Of a DNA stretch of 64,000 nt, positions 1-11,860 are shown piece after piece. The position numbers were made by a program, and so were the translations under genes. The notes below the pieces were generated by a model. The model saw only the letters and a program-made list of their open reading frames with translations. It did no database searches and had not been told where the DNA came from. The stretch's first letter is position 1. Each line of letters starts with the position of its first letter. The stretch lies in assembly GCA_963816725.1 (NCBI GenBank), contig CAWFMC010000008.1:372001-436000 (forward strand), written 5' to 3'. This stretch comes from CAVSUB01 sp963816725 (lineage in GTDB: Bacteria > Acidobacteriota > Vicinamibacteria > Vicinamibacterales > 2-12-FULL-66-21).

Positions 1-1
1 A

Positions 2-814
2 ATCAGGGTGGAAGGGGTGGAGGGTGAGACGGCGTTCATCGAGGTCGGCGTCCCGCTCGCTACGGGCCTGCACCAGGTCGACAACCCGGCCTTCGACGCG
101 GCGGGCAATCTCTATGTGACCTTCAGCGGGTCGCGCGGGCAGCAGCCGCCCGTGTCGGTCTACAAGGTCGGCGTGGACGGCGCGCGGGTGCCATTCGTGA
201 GCGATTTATCGAACGCCACATCGCTCGCCTTCGATCGTCACGGCCGGCTTCACGTGTCCAGCCGCTTCGAGGGCAGCGTGCACCGGGTCGACGCGAACGG
301 TCATTCCGAAGTGATCGCCACCGATCTCGGCGTGGCCTGCGGCATCGCCTTCGGCAAGAACGACGAGCTGTTCGTCGGCGATCGATCGGGCTCGATCCTT
401 CGTGTGATCGGCGATCGCGCCGAGATCCTCGCCTCGCTGCCACCGAGCGTGGCCGCATTTCATCTCGCGTTCGGTCCGGACGATCATCTCTACGTCGCGG
501 CCCCGACGATCTCGTCGTCGGACACCTTGTATCGCGTTTCGCCGGCTGGCGACGTGGAGCGGATCGGCCCGTCCTTTGGACGCCCGCAAGGACTCGCCTT
601 CGACGCCGACGGTCGCCTCTACGTCGTCGACGCGCTGGCCGGGAACTCGGGTGTGTTTCGCATCGATCTTGCGCGGCCGGCTGAGGCCGAGCCGCTGCTG
701 CTTGGCGGCGGGCTGATCGGGCTCGCGTTTGCCCCCGCCGGCGGGTTGGTCGTCGCGTCCGCGGAGACGGTGTATCGATTCGACGTCCCGTTGCGGGGGC
801 TGCCCCGCGCGTAG
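2..814 (+). CDS. SMP-30/NHL-type beta-propeller protein, 5' end cut by window
   Basis: The reading frame is open to the left edge (codons begin at base 2), so the N-terminus is probably missing; a GTG at base 8 has no visible ribosome binding site. The protein is a series of beta-propeller blades, seen as recurring patterns such as AFDAAGNLYVTFSG, AFDRHGRLHVSSR, AFGKNDELFVGDR, AFGPDDHLYVAAP and AFDADGRLYVVDA about every 45 residues. This is typical of SMP-30/gluconolactonase-like and NHL-repeat proteins. No catalytic residues can be assigned and no substrate is claimed. Related proteins often carry an N-terminal TIG/IPT domain, which would lie outside this window. The next gene starts 61 bases downstream on the same strand. 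Confidence 0.75.
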   Translation: MRVEGVEGETAFIEVGVPLATGLHQVDNPAFDAAGNLYVTFSGSRGQQPPVSVYKVGVDGARVPFVSDLSNATSLAFDRHGRLHVSSRFEGSVHRVDANGHSEVIATDLGVACGIAFGKNDELFVGDRSGSILRVIGDRAEILASLPPSVAAFHLAFGPDDHLYVAAPTISSSDTLYRVSPAGDVERIGPSFGRPQGLAFDADGRLYVVDALAGNSGVFRIDLARPAEAEPLLLGGGLIGLAFAPAGGLVVASAETVYRFDVPLRGLPRA

Positions 815-875
815 GCGAGGGCTTCACCGCTTGCTTTCGCACGGCACGCGCGGATAGGCTGACGCACACTCCTAG

Positions 876-2357
<1,482 letters not shown>

Positions 2358-2360
<3 letters not shown>

Positions 2361-2394
2361 CAGTTTTGGAAGTCGCAGGATTTCCCGACTGTTA
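2358..2394. promoter_or_regulatory. Inverted repeat TAACAGT-N23-ACTGTTA just upstream of uvrA
   Basis: TAACAGT (2358-2364) and its exact reverse complement ACTGTTA (2388-2394) flank 23 bases that contain a shorter inner GGAA/TTCC pair. The element fills the gap between the permease stop and the uvrA ATG at 2398. It could be an operator, for example for a DNA-damage repressor, or a weak hairpin ending permease transcription. There is no T-run, so an operator is slightly favoured. The repeat is seen directly; the function is inference. Confidence 0.4.
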
Positions 2395-2397
2395 CTC

Positions 2398-5265
<2,868 letters not shown>

Positions 5266-5332
5266 ATCGAGCGGCCACGACGCGGTTCGACGCCGCACTG
5301 TGGTAATTCAGACACAAAGACCCGTGCAGTCC

Positions 5333-5350
5333 TGTGGCTGGCCAGCCACA
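5333..5350. promoter_or_regulatory. 18-bp perfect palindrome between uvrA and lpxC
   Basis: TGTGGCTGGCCAGCCACA reads identically on both strands. It lies 68 bases after the uvrA stop and about 145 bases before the lpxC start. It could be the target of a dimeric regulator or the stem of a terminator, but no T-run follows it. Confidence 0.45.
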
Positions 5351-5495
5351 TTACGCCAACTGGTCGCGGCCGAGCCGGGTCACATTCGCGTCGGGAACAC
5401 GTTCTGTATCAGTAAGTTAAGTGGGTCATCCGGGGGCCAGCCGTTATGGCAGCGGCTTTGCTCAGCTGAGTGCGGCCCGCACATTGACTGACGTT

Positions 5496-6413
5496 ATGAA
5501 CGCCCAGCGCACCCTTCGCCGCTCCGTCTCCTGTACCGGAATCGGCCTTCACTCCGGGAACAAGGTCACGCTGTCGCTCAAGCCGGCGCCGGCCGACTTC
5601 GGCATCCGGTTCCAGCGGGCTGACCTGAACGGGCTGGAGATTCCCGCGACGGTGACGCATTTGGGCGGAATTCAGTATCAAACCGGCCTGACGCGCGAAG
5701 CGGTGTCGGTCGAAACCGTCGAACACCTGCTGGCCGCGCTCGCCGCCCTCGGGATCGACAACGCCATCGTCGAGCTCAATCACCCCGAAGTGCCGATCAT
5801 GGACGGCAGCGCCGCGCCGTGGGTGTACTTGATCCTGAACGAGGCGGGCGTCAAACGTTTGACAGCACCGCGCCGCTTCCTGAAGGTGCTCCGGCCGATT
5901 TCTCTGAGCCACGGCGACAAGCGGATCGCGCTCTACCCGTCGGACCACTTCAAGGTCACCTACAGCATCAGCTTCGACCATCCGCTCCTGCGTCACCAGT
6001 CGCGCACGATGCGGATCACCGAGGAGACCTTCGTCGAGGACATCGCGCCGGCGCGGACGTTCGGGTTCCTGAAGGAAGTCGAGATGCTGCGCCAGCGCGG
6101 CCTGGCGCTCGGCGGCTCGCTCGACAACGCCATCGTGCTCGGCGAAACCGGCCCGCTGAACCCGCTGCGCTTCGAGGACGAGTTCGTCCGCCACAAGATT
6201 CTGGACGTGATTGGCGACTTGTCGCTGGTCGGCTACCCGGTGGTCGGTCACCTGGTGGCGCACCGCGGCGGGCACGCGCTCCACACCGCCTTTGCCGCCA
6301 AGATCCTGGAAGAAGCGGACGCCTGGCGGCTGGTCGAAGCACCGGCCGAACCCGCCGTCAGCGTCTCGGCGCACGCCTCGGCCGGCGCCGCTTCCGCCCG
6401 CCTCGCCAACTGA
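5496..6413 (+). CDS. lpxC: UDP-3-O-acyl-N-acetylglucosamine deacetylase
   Basis: Zinc-dependent deacetylase and the committed step of lipid A synthesis, in the cytoplasm. The ATG at 5496 gives 305 residues and the conserved start MNAQRTLRRSVSCTGIGLHSG; an in-frame GTG at 5421 would add 25 unconserved residues. The zinc ligand His is H77 in ETVEHLLAAL (E. coli H79). The second His and the Asp are in EFVRHKILDVIGDLS, and the catalytic His is in RGGHALHTAF. SFDHPLLRHQ is also conserved. Its presence shows that the organism makes lipid A-type lipopolysaccharide. The last 20 residues are Ala-rich and variable. The next gene is convergent. Confidence 0.96.
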   Translation: MNAQRTLRRSVSCTGIGLHSGNKVTLSLKPAPADFGIRFQRADLNGLEIPATVTHLGGIQYQTGLTREAVSVETVEHLLAALAALGIDNAIVELNHPEVPIMDGSAAPWVYLILNEAGVKRLTAPRRFLKVLRPISLSHGDKRIALYPSDHFKVTYSISFDHPLLRHQSRTMRITEETFVEDIAPARTFGFLKEVEMLRQRGLALGGSLDNAIVLGETGPLNPLRFEDEFVRHKILDVIGDLSLVGYPVVGHLVAHRGGHALHTAFAAKILEEADAWRLVEAPAEPAVSVSAHASAGAASARLAN

Positions 6414-6466
6414 GCTCGCTCCGGGCCGCACGAAGCGGGGTGCTCCGCCCTGGAACCCGCACCTAT

Positions 6467-6517
6467 CGAACCTTCGAACCCCTCGAACCTTCGAACCCCT
6501 CGAACCTTCGAACCCAC
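6467..6517. repeat. 17-bp tandem repeat of the GAACC type, three units
   Basis: The unit CGAACCTTCGAACCCCT occurs at 6467-6483 and 6484-6500, and again with changes at its end at 6501-6517. Looser GAACC copies extend from 6452 to 6523. It lies between the convergent lpxC and radical SAM genes. Similar GAACC/GGTTC arrays occur at 23349-23445 and 30181-30264. Confidence 0.85.
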
Positions 6518-6521
6518 GAAC

Positions 6522-7886
6522 CTAGATCACGACCAACGTCTTGACCGTCGTCGGTGAGCCGCAGGCCTCGAACCAGTCGATCCCTTCGCTGACCATGTCG
6601 AACTTGAGCAGGTAGCGCCCCGGCTCGGCCGGCGCGGTAATCGTGATCGGCACCTGCACCGAGGCGCCGGGCGGGAGCGTTGCGGGCAGCCACGCGCGCT
6701 CGAAGTCGCGGTTCACGAGCGCACCATCGGGCCGGCACAACTGTGCCCCGAGCCGCACCAGCCGGCGGCCGTAGCTCGCCTGCGCGGCGAACGGGCGCGT
6801 CGAGCGATTGGTGATCGTGGTGGTCAGCGGAACGGGGCGTCCGGGGCGCGCGATCGCCGGAAGGCCGCCGGGCAGCGGACCCTTGACCCGGATCTCCGCG
6901 CGCGGGGTCGCACCGGGAATGGCATTACCGAGGTTGTTGTCGTCCCAGATCTCGTGGCGCAGCGTGGCATGCGCCGGGCTGCCGGTCGCGAAGCGGCGCG
7001 AGAACATGTCCTCGGGATGATCCGTCAGCTCCCAGCACAAGCGATCGACCCCCATCTCCGCCGCCATCGTCCGGGCCAGCGACATCTCGTCGTCGCTGTC
7101 GTTGTGCGAGAACAGGATGTAGCGCCAGTTGATGAACGGCACGTCCCGTCCGGCGCGGTGCTTCTCGGCGACCGCGGCGCGCAGGTTCCCGATCGCCTTG
7201 GCGAAGTTGCCGCGGCGGCGGTACTTCGCATAGCTGTCGGCCGTCGCCCCGTCGATCGAGAAGGTGACCTCGTCTATCCCCGAGTGCACCAGGCGGCGGA
7301 CCGCGTCCTCGGTGAATGCGAGGCCGTTGGTGCTGGTGTAGAGATAGACGTGCGGGTACCGGGACTTGATGTACTCGCACATCTCGACCGCGCGCTTGTG
7401 GAGGAACGCCTCACCGTAGTTGAAGAAGTCGATGCGCGCCAGCGACGGCGCGGCTTCGTCGACCACCCGCGTGAAGAGGTCGAAATCGAGCATCCCGGCC
7501 TGACGCGTGCGGGTGATGCCGGTCTCCGGAGCGCAGCAGGCTTGAGCGCACGAGATATTGCACGCCGCCGTGCACTCGATGTAGAGACGCGAGGGTAGTG
7601 GTGCGACGTCGAGCGGCCGCACAACCGGCGGCTCGTCGTCTCGGAGCGGCAGCTTGAGCGCGCAATCGCCGCAGAAGTCCGATCCGCCGGCATTGAGGTC
7701 GCGGCGGAGCGCCGACGCCCGATCGCCGGTCCAGATCGCCGACACCGTCTCGCTGCGCGTGTCGCCCAGCACGCGCTTGGCGTAGGGATCGCTGCAGCCG
7801 CAGACCATTCGGCCGTCGCACAGCAGAACCATGATGTTCCACGGCCAGCTGCAGCGATACCGGGTGGCGAGGTAGTTCAGGGACAC
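6522..7886 (-). CDS. Radical SAM protein with N-terminal SPASM-like cysteine region and C-terminal beta-sandwich
   Basis: 454 residues, with three parts. Residues 1-80 hold cysteines 12, 23, 29, 31, 72 and 75 (CSWPWN, LLCDGRMVCGC, FCGDC), a SPASM-like auxiliary cluster region that normally sits at the C-terminus. Residues about 100-330 form a radical SAM barrel, with FNYGEAFLHK (the GGEP-like position) and STNGLAFTEDAVRRLVHSG typical of the family. The cluster motif is C105-X3-C109-X3-C113-X3-CC, not the canonical CX3CX2C. Residues about 340-454 look like an immunoglobulin-type sandwich ending GRYLLKFDMVSEGIDWF, a module seen in glycan-related proteins. The GTG start is at 7886. It lies 36 bases after a small unknown gene in a unit led by an ECF sigma factor. 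The substrate is unknown; glycan or peptide modification is plausible. Confidence 0.8.
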   Translation of the reverse strand: MSLNYLATRYRCSWPWNIMVLLCDGRMVCGCSDPYAKRVLGDTRSETVSAIWTGDRASALRRDLNAGGSDFCGDCALKLPLRDDEPPVVRPLDVAPLPSRLYIECTAACNISCAQACCAPETGITRTRQAGMLDFDLFTRVVDEAAPSLARIDFFNYGEAFLHKRAVEMCEYIKSRYPHVYLYTSTNGLAFTEDAVRRLVHSGIDEVTFSIDGATADSYAKYRRRGNFAKAIGNLRAAVAEKHRAGRDVPFINWRYILFSHNDSDDEMSLARTMAAEMGVDRLCWELTDHPEDMFSRRFATGSPAHATLRHEIWDDNNLGNAIPGATPRAEIRVKGPLPGGLPAIARPGRPVPLTTTITNRSTRPFAAQASYGRRLVRLGAQLCRPDGALVNRDFERAWLPATLPPGASVQVPITITAPAEPGRYLLKFDMVSEGIDWFEACGSPTTVKTLVVI

Positions 7887-7922
7887 GGGAACTCGGTGGC
7901 GGACAGCCCGATCGCAGTCGGG

Positions 7923-8192
7923 CTACGCTTTTTTCGACAGCCGCTTCATGTAGGCGCCGAGCCGCTCGTTCTCGTACGACACGAAGTTGAGGAACAGGCT
8001 CTCGGACAAGTACTGGCGGCGCTCGTCGTCCGTGAGCTGATCGATGACGTGCTGAATCTCGCGAATGGTGTCCTCAAACGTCCGTTCGAGGTCGCGCTTG
8101 GCGGTCATCTCCCGGTACAGCGTCTCGAGGACGGTCAGGAGATCGCCATCGAGCGGCAGCGCGGCGCCGGTGGTCAACGTGATCGTGCGCAT
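7923..8192 (-). CDS. Small conserved-type hypothetical protein (89 aa)
   Basis: A soluble, charged, mostly helical protein starting MRTITLTTGAALPLDG and ending in a basic tail YMKRLSKKA. The middle (AKRDLERTFEDTIREIQ) could form a coiled coil. It has no signal peptide, membrane segment or recognisable enzyme motif. It starts 4 bases after the stop of the STAS gene, so it is probably co-transcribed and translationally coupled with the sigma factor and STAS gene. It might be a partner or regulator in that unit. The function is not recognised. Confidence 0.7.
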   Translation of the reverse strand: MRTITLTTGAALPLDGDLLTVLETLYREMTAKRDLERTFEDTIREIQHVIDQLTDDERRQYLSESLFLNFVSYENERLGAYMKRLSKKA

Positions 8193-8196
8193 GCGT

Positions 8197-8538
8197 CTAG
8201 GCCCCGAAGCTTTTGACGGCGCTGGGCTCGTCCGGGTGTACCTCGATGAAGTTCTGCGCGCCGGTCATGGTCAACATGGTTTCGACCCGCTTCTGGACCC
8301 CGGCCAGCTTGAGCGCGCCGCCCGCCGCGTTGGCCTGACGGTAGAGATCCATCAGGCAGCCAATCGTCGCGCTGTCGACGTACCCGACCGACGAGAGATC
8401 GACCAGCAGCTTCTTCTCGCCGGCGGCGATGAGCTGCGTCACGGTCGACGAGAACTCCGAGAGGAGCGGATACATCAGGCGCGACTCGCCGACGCGGACG
8501 ACCGCGATGCCGTTGGCCTGTTCGGTGGTCAGATTCAT
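8197..8538 (-). CDS. STAS-domain protein (anti-sigma factor antagonist family)
   Basis: A 113-residue single STAS domain like SpoIIAA/RsbV. The core LLVDLSSVGYVDSATIGCL carries the phosphorylatable Ser position (S56, after D55), and the rest follows the family (LKLAGVQKRVETMLTMTG). Such proteins bind and neutralise anti-sigma factors or act inside larger switches, controlled by Ser phosphorylation. Its ATG overlaps the stop of the upstream ECF sigma gene by 4 bases (ATGA), which argues for coupled translation. No SpoIIAB/RsbW-type kinase is encoded nearby. Confidence 0.88.
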   Translation of the reverse strand: MNLTTEQANGIAVVRVGESRLMYPLLSEFSSTVTQLIAAGEKKLLVDLSSVGYVDSATIGCLMDLYRQANAAGGALKLAGVQKRVETMLTMTGAQNFIEVHPDEPSAVKSFGA

Positions 8539-9188
8539 TCAGCAACTCCGGAACGCCGGGTCCTCGCGCGCGCGGGTGCTCCGCGCCTGCGCCGGGGAGA
8601 CGGCTGCTTGTCCTGCAGGCGCCGCAGCTGGTGCGCCAGCTCGATGCGCCCGCGATTGATGCGCGACTTGACCGTCCCTTCGGGCAGGCCGAGCCGATCG
8701 GCGATCTCCTGGTACGACAGCTCCTGCAGATCGCGCAGCACGACGGCGGTCCGCAGGGTCAGCGGCAGCTTCTGGAGCGCCTGCCGCAGCAGCCCGCGCA
8801 GGTCCTGGTGCTCGGCCGCGTGATAGGGCCCCCGATCGGCGGACGCCGGCTGGAGATCGGTCGTGTCGACCTCCCGGGCGATCGTCTGTCGCTCCTTCCG
8901 CACGCTTCGATAGTGATCGATGCACAGATTGCGGCTGATGCTGATGATCCAGGTCTGGAAATTGGCGCGCCGATCGAAGCTCGCCAGCGCCTTGAAGATC
9001 TTGAGGAAGATGTCCTGGGTCAGATCCTCGGCCTCGTCGTGCTTGCCGACGAACTTGTACGCGACGTTGAACACCTTCCGCCAGTTCTGGCGGACGATCA
9101 GGTCCCAGGCCGCCTGATCGCCGGCCAGACACTGCTCGATCAAGCTGTCGGGCGTCAGCGGCTGCGCGGCGGGCGAGTCAACGGACAT
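8535..9188 (-). CDS. ECF-family RNA polymerase sigma factor
   Basis: 217 residues. Region 2 is at about 20-95 (EAEDLTQDIFLKIFKAL, NFQTWIISISRNLCIDH) and region 4 at about 135-190 (LRTAVVLRDLQELSYQEIADR, LPEGTVKSRINRGR). It directs RNA polymerase to a dedicated promoter set. An Arg-rich tail of about 30 residues follows region 4 and is longer than usual. The downstream partner is a STAS protein rather than a classical zinc-finger or membrane anti-sigma factor. The ATG is at 9188, with a divergent intergenic region towards the PEP-CTERM gene. Confidence 0.9.
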   Translation of the reverse strand: MSVDSPAAQPLTPDSLIEQCLAGDQAAWDLIVRQNWRKVFNVAYKFVGKHDEAEDLTQDIFLKIFKALASFDRRANFQTWIISISRNLCIDHYRSVRKERQTIAREVDTTDLQPASADRGPYHAAEHQDLRGLLRQALQKLPLTLRTAVVLRDLQELSYQEIADRLGLPEGTVKSRINRGRIELAHQLRRLQDKQPSPRRRRGAPARARTRRSGVAE

Positions 9189-9440
9189 GCATTTTCAGCG
9201 TCTGGCAGATGGGGCGGGACTCCGGAATCATAGCAGATGCGCGTTCTCCGTACTGTATGGACCCCACCGCCAGAGTCGGCGATAAAAGTCAGCGTACCCG
9301 CGGTTTTTGCCGAGCCCGCGCTGTTGGTCCATTCCATCGCAAACGGTGCGTAAGTGCTGCCAGCGCACAACTTCATCGGACCTGACGACCTTGCGCCGGG
9401 AATGGCTCAACCAATGCACGTTCAGGACCCGGAGAGAACC
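9189..9440. other. Divergent intergenic region, sigma factor / PEP-CTERM gene
   Basis: 252 bases that must hold promoters for both directions. No convincing -35/-10 pair or -24/-12 sigma-54 site was identified. A minus-strand frame at 9155-9376 has protein-like composition but overlaps the sigma gene start and is not called. Confidence 0.5.
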
Positions 9441-10184
9441 ATGCCCGCCCCACGTGTGACAAAAATCCTGGGTTGTCTGGTCGTTTCGACGGCCCTGTTT
9501 ACCGCAACGCCGGTTCATGCCGCCGTCATCCCGCTGACCGCGGCGGACCTTGCGGGCGTCGCCCCCATCACCTTCGCCGGCATCCCCGACAACACCGTCG
9601 TCAATGGCCTGTCGCTCGGCGGCGTGACGTTCAACTACCTGGTGGGCTCGATCCCGTCGACGGCGGCGATCATTGACGGCGGTCCGGGCACCACGAACAA
9701 CGTGCTGCCGCCGAACATCGTCAATTTGAGCGGCAATGCCGGCGCTGTCCTCCGATTGAGCTTCAACGCGCCCCGAGTGCAGCTGGGATACGGATTCGCC
9801 CTGTTGACAACGGGTGCGGTCCCCGCTGCCACGACCGTGTCGCTGTTCGATGCGTCCGGCCTGCTGGTCGGCTCTCTGAGCGGCGCCGGTGCATCGGATC
9901 CGATCTTTGCGGGCGGCTTTCTCGGACTGCAGAGCACGATCCCTTTCGTGCGCGCCGACTTGACGTTCAGCACCGCTGGCGCCGCCTTCGCCGCCGATAA
10001 CATCCGGGTCGGGGCCGCGATCCCTGAGCCCGCGAGCATCGTGCTGCTGGGAATGGGTGTGTTGTCGGCCTGCATCCGCCGGCGTCGACAGCCCCTAGCC
10101 ACGACTTTCCCCGGCGCTTTCGGCCGTCCTACGGTCGTCGGTGTCGGCCCGTGGCGGCGACGAACTCGGGACACTAGCGTCTGA
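9441..10184 (+). CDS. PEP-CTERM sorting-domain protein
   Basis: The ATG at 9441 has GGAGAG 4 bases upstream and opens a clear signal peptide (about residues 1-25, ILGCLVVSTALFTATPVHA). An in-frame start at 9354 would put 29 unconserved residues before it. The body is rich in Gly, Ala and Thr with beta-type segments. Near residue 194 comes the PEP-CTERM signal: IPEPASIVLLGMGVLSAC, then RRRR. Such signals are processed by an exosortase, whose gene is not in this window. The frame continues about 30 residues past RRRR, which is unusual. Removing one C from CCCC (10092-10095) would give a stop right after RRRRQP. It is a secreted or surface protein of unknown role. Confidence 0.8.
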   Translation: MPAPRVTKILGCLVVSTALFTATPVHAAVIPLTAADLAGVAPITFAGIPDNTVVNGLSLGGVTFNYLVGSIPSTAAIIDGGPGTTNNVLPPNIVNLSGNAGAVLRLSFNAPRVQLGYGFALLTTGAVPAATTVSLFDASGLLVGSLSGAGASDPIFAGGFLGLQSTIPFVRADLTFSTAGAAFAADNIRVGAAIPEPASIVLLGMGVLSACIRRRRQPLATTFPGAFGRPTVVGVGPWRRRTRDTSV

Positions 10185-10516
10185 CCAGACATCCCCAGCC
10201 TGACCGCGTCGCGCCTCTCGCTGCGATATGCCTGGCCTCCAAGCCCTACGCTCAGTGTCGGGTGTGAGAGCGTCTTGGCCCAGTCCGGTGCGCGGTGACC
10301 GGATCAGCAGCGCACGCAGCGTGAGCACATCGAAGATGTGCCGGACCAACGCCGCGCCGGATGCCCGGTTGAGGAATTGGACGGCGACTCTTTGACTGGA
10401 GACGCTAGTGAATCCCGAGCGGGCGCGGCTGCGAGGCGCGAAGCGCTCGGAGCGCGCGGACGGCCCGCCCGGGAGTTATACCGCGAATCACGGGGTCGGG
10501 ACGCTAGCGCCTGATC
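10167..10516. repeat. Three copies of a 20-bp motif, CGGGACRCTAGCGYCTGAYC-like, in a gene-poor stretch
   Basis: Two direct copies, CGGGACACTAGCGTCTGACC at 10167-10186 and CGGGACGCTAGCGCCTGATC at 10497-10516, match at 16 or more of 20 bases. An inverted copy at about 10396-10415 includes GACGCTAGTG (10401-10410), the exact reverse complement of CACTAGCGTC at 10172-10181. The stretch from 10185 to the lysA start at 10549 has no convincing gene. It also contains a 7-bp hairpin, GCACATC-gaa-GATGTGC (10325-10341). It could be a MITE-like remnant or a regulatory array. Confidence 0.55.
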
Positions 10517-10548
10517 GTTCCGCGTTGTACAATGCCGGCTCACCCAAC

Positions 10549-11790
10549 GTGACCGGCTTTCACCGACTCGATGGCACGCTCGCGTGCGACGGCGTGCCGC
10601 TGCCGGTGATCGCCGCATCCGTGGGCACGCCCCTCTACATCTACAGCGCCGCGACGATCGCCAGCCGCTATCACGCGGTTGACGCCGCCTTCGCCGCCCA
10701 TCCCCACGCGATTCACTACGCGTTGAAGGCGAACTCGACGCTGGCTATCGCGCGCCTGTTGCGCGGGCTCGGCAGCAACGCCGACGCCAACTCCGGCGGC
10801 GAGATTGAGGTCGCGCTGCGGGCCGGCTTCACGCCACCGCAGATCGTCTTCACCGGTGTCGGCAAGACGATCACCGAGCTGGAGCAGGCGATTGCGCTCG
10901 GAGTCAGCACCATCAACGCCGAGTCTGACGGCGAGCTCGATCGGATTGACGCCATCGGGCGAGCCCGTGGGACGCGCGTCCGGGTTGCGTTGCGGGTCAA
11001 TCCCGACATCGATGCGCGCAGTCATCAGCACATCTCCACCGGCCTGAAGACCACGAAGTTCGGGATCGCGCTCGACGAGGTGCGATCGATCGCGCGCAAG
11101 GCGGCGGCACATTCCGGGCTGGAGCTGGTCGGGCTGCACAGCCACGTCGGCTCGCAGATCACCGACCTGACGCCGCTGACCCGTGCGGCCGAAGCGCTCG
11201 TCAGACTGTCGCGCGAGTTGCAAGACGACGGGATCACGATCGAGCACCTTGATCTTGGAGGAGGCCTGGGCATCTCTTACGACGGCACGCCGGCGCCGAC
11301 GGCCAGCGACTACGCCGCAGCGCTCCTCCCGGCGGTCAAGGACTCCGGACTCTCGATCATCCTCGAGCCCGGCCGCAGCATCGTCGGGCCCGCGGCGGTG
11401 CTGGTCTCCTCTGTGGTCGACGTGAAAGAGCGCCCGGGCGGGATGCTGTTCGTGATCCTCGACGCGGGGATGACCGAGCTGATGCGGCCGATGCTCTACA
11501 ACGCGTTCCACCGTATCGAACCGGTGGTCGCGTCCGGGCAGCCGGATGTCGTCGCCGACGTCGTCGGCCCGCTCTGCGAGACGAGCGACACCCTGGGCCG
11601 CGATCGTCGATTCCCGCGGCCGACGGCCGGCGACCTGTTCGCGGTCCTCGACGCCGGCGCATACGGAGCAGTCATGGCCTCGAACTACAACCGGCGGACG
11701 ATGCCGCCGGAAGTAATGGTCGAGGACGGCCGTCATACCGTCATCCGGCGACGGCAGACGATCGACGATCTGATCGCGCTCGAAGCCTGA
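10549..11790 (+). CDS. lysA: Diaminopimelate decarboxylase
   Basis: PLP enzyme that decarboxylates meso-diaminopimelate to L-lysine, the last step of lysine synthesis. The GTG at 10549 gives 413 residues, a usual length, starting MTGFHRLDGTLACDGVPLP. An upstream start at 10408 would read through the repeat region. The PLP lysine is K60 in HYALKANSTLAI. Other family blocks are LHSHVGSQI (about 198), LDLGGGLGISY, LEPGRSIVGPA (about 273) and VGPLCETSDTL (about 339, with the active-site Cys), and a Tyr-containing C-terminal block DAGAYGAVMASNYN. A TACAAT hexamer at 10528-10533 could be a -10 element. Confidence 0.95.
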   Translation: MTGFHRLDGTLACDGVPLPVIAASVGTPLYIYSAATIASRYHAVDAAFAAHPHAIHYALKANSTLAIARLLRGLGSNADANSGGEIEVALRAGFTPPQIVFTGVGKTITELEQAIALGVSTINAESDGELDRIDAIGRARGTRVRVALRVNPDIDARSHQHISTGLKTTKFGIALDEVRSIARKAAAHSGLELVGLHSHVGSQITDLTPLTRAAEALVRLSRELQDDGITIEHLDLGGGLGISYDGTPAPTASDYAAALLPAVKDSGLSIILEPGRSIVGPAAVLVSSVVDVKERPGGMLFVILDAGMTELMRPMLYNAFHRIEPVVASGQPDVVADVVGPLCETSDTLGRDRRFPRPTAGDLFAVLDAGAYGAVMASNYNRRTMPPEVMVEDGRHTVIRRRQTIDDLIALEA

Positions 11791-11860
11791 CCAGCCGCGG
11801 GACGGGTTGACGATGCCCCGCTGGGGTATGCTACCGGCGCGCGCCGCCGTCCCATACACC

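Noticed and set aside
6467..6517. CRISPR array
   Set aside because: The units are adjacent 17-bp tandem copies with no spacers and no cas genes nearby.
9155..9376. 73-codon minus-strand frame with protein-like composition between sigma and PEP-CTERM genes
   Set aside because: It overlaps the start of the sigma gene, has no recognised family and no ribosome binding site; possibly a decayed fragment.
10408..10548. N-terminal extension of lysA
   Set aside because: It is unconserved and runs over the repeat motif; the GTG at 10549 matches the family length.
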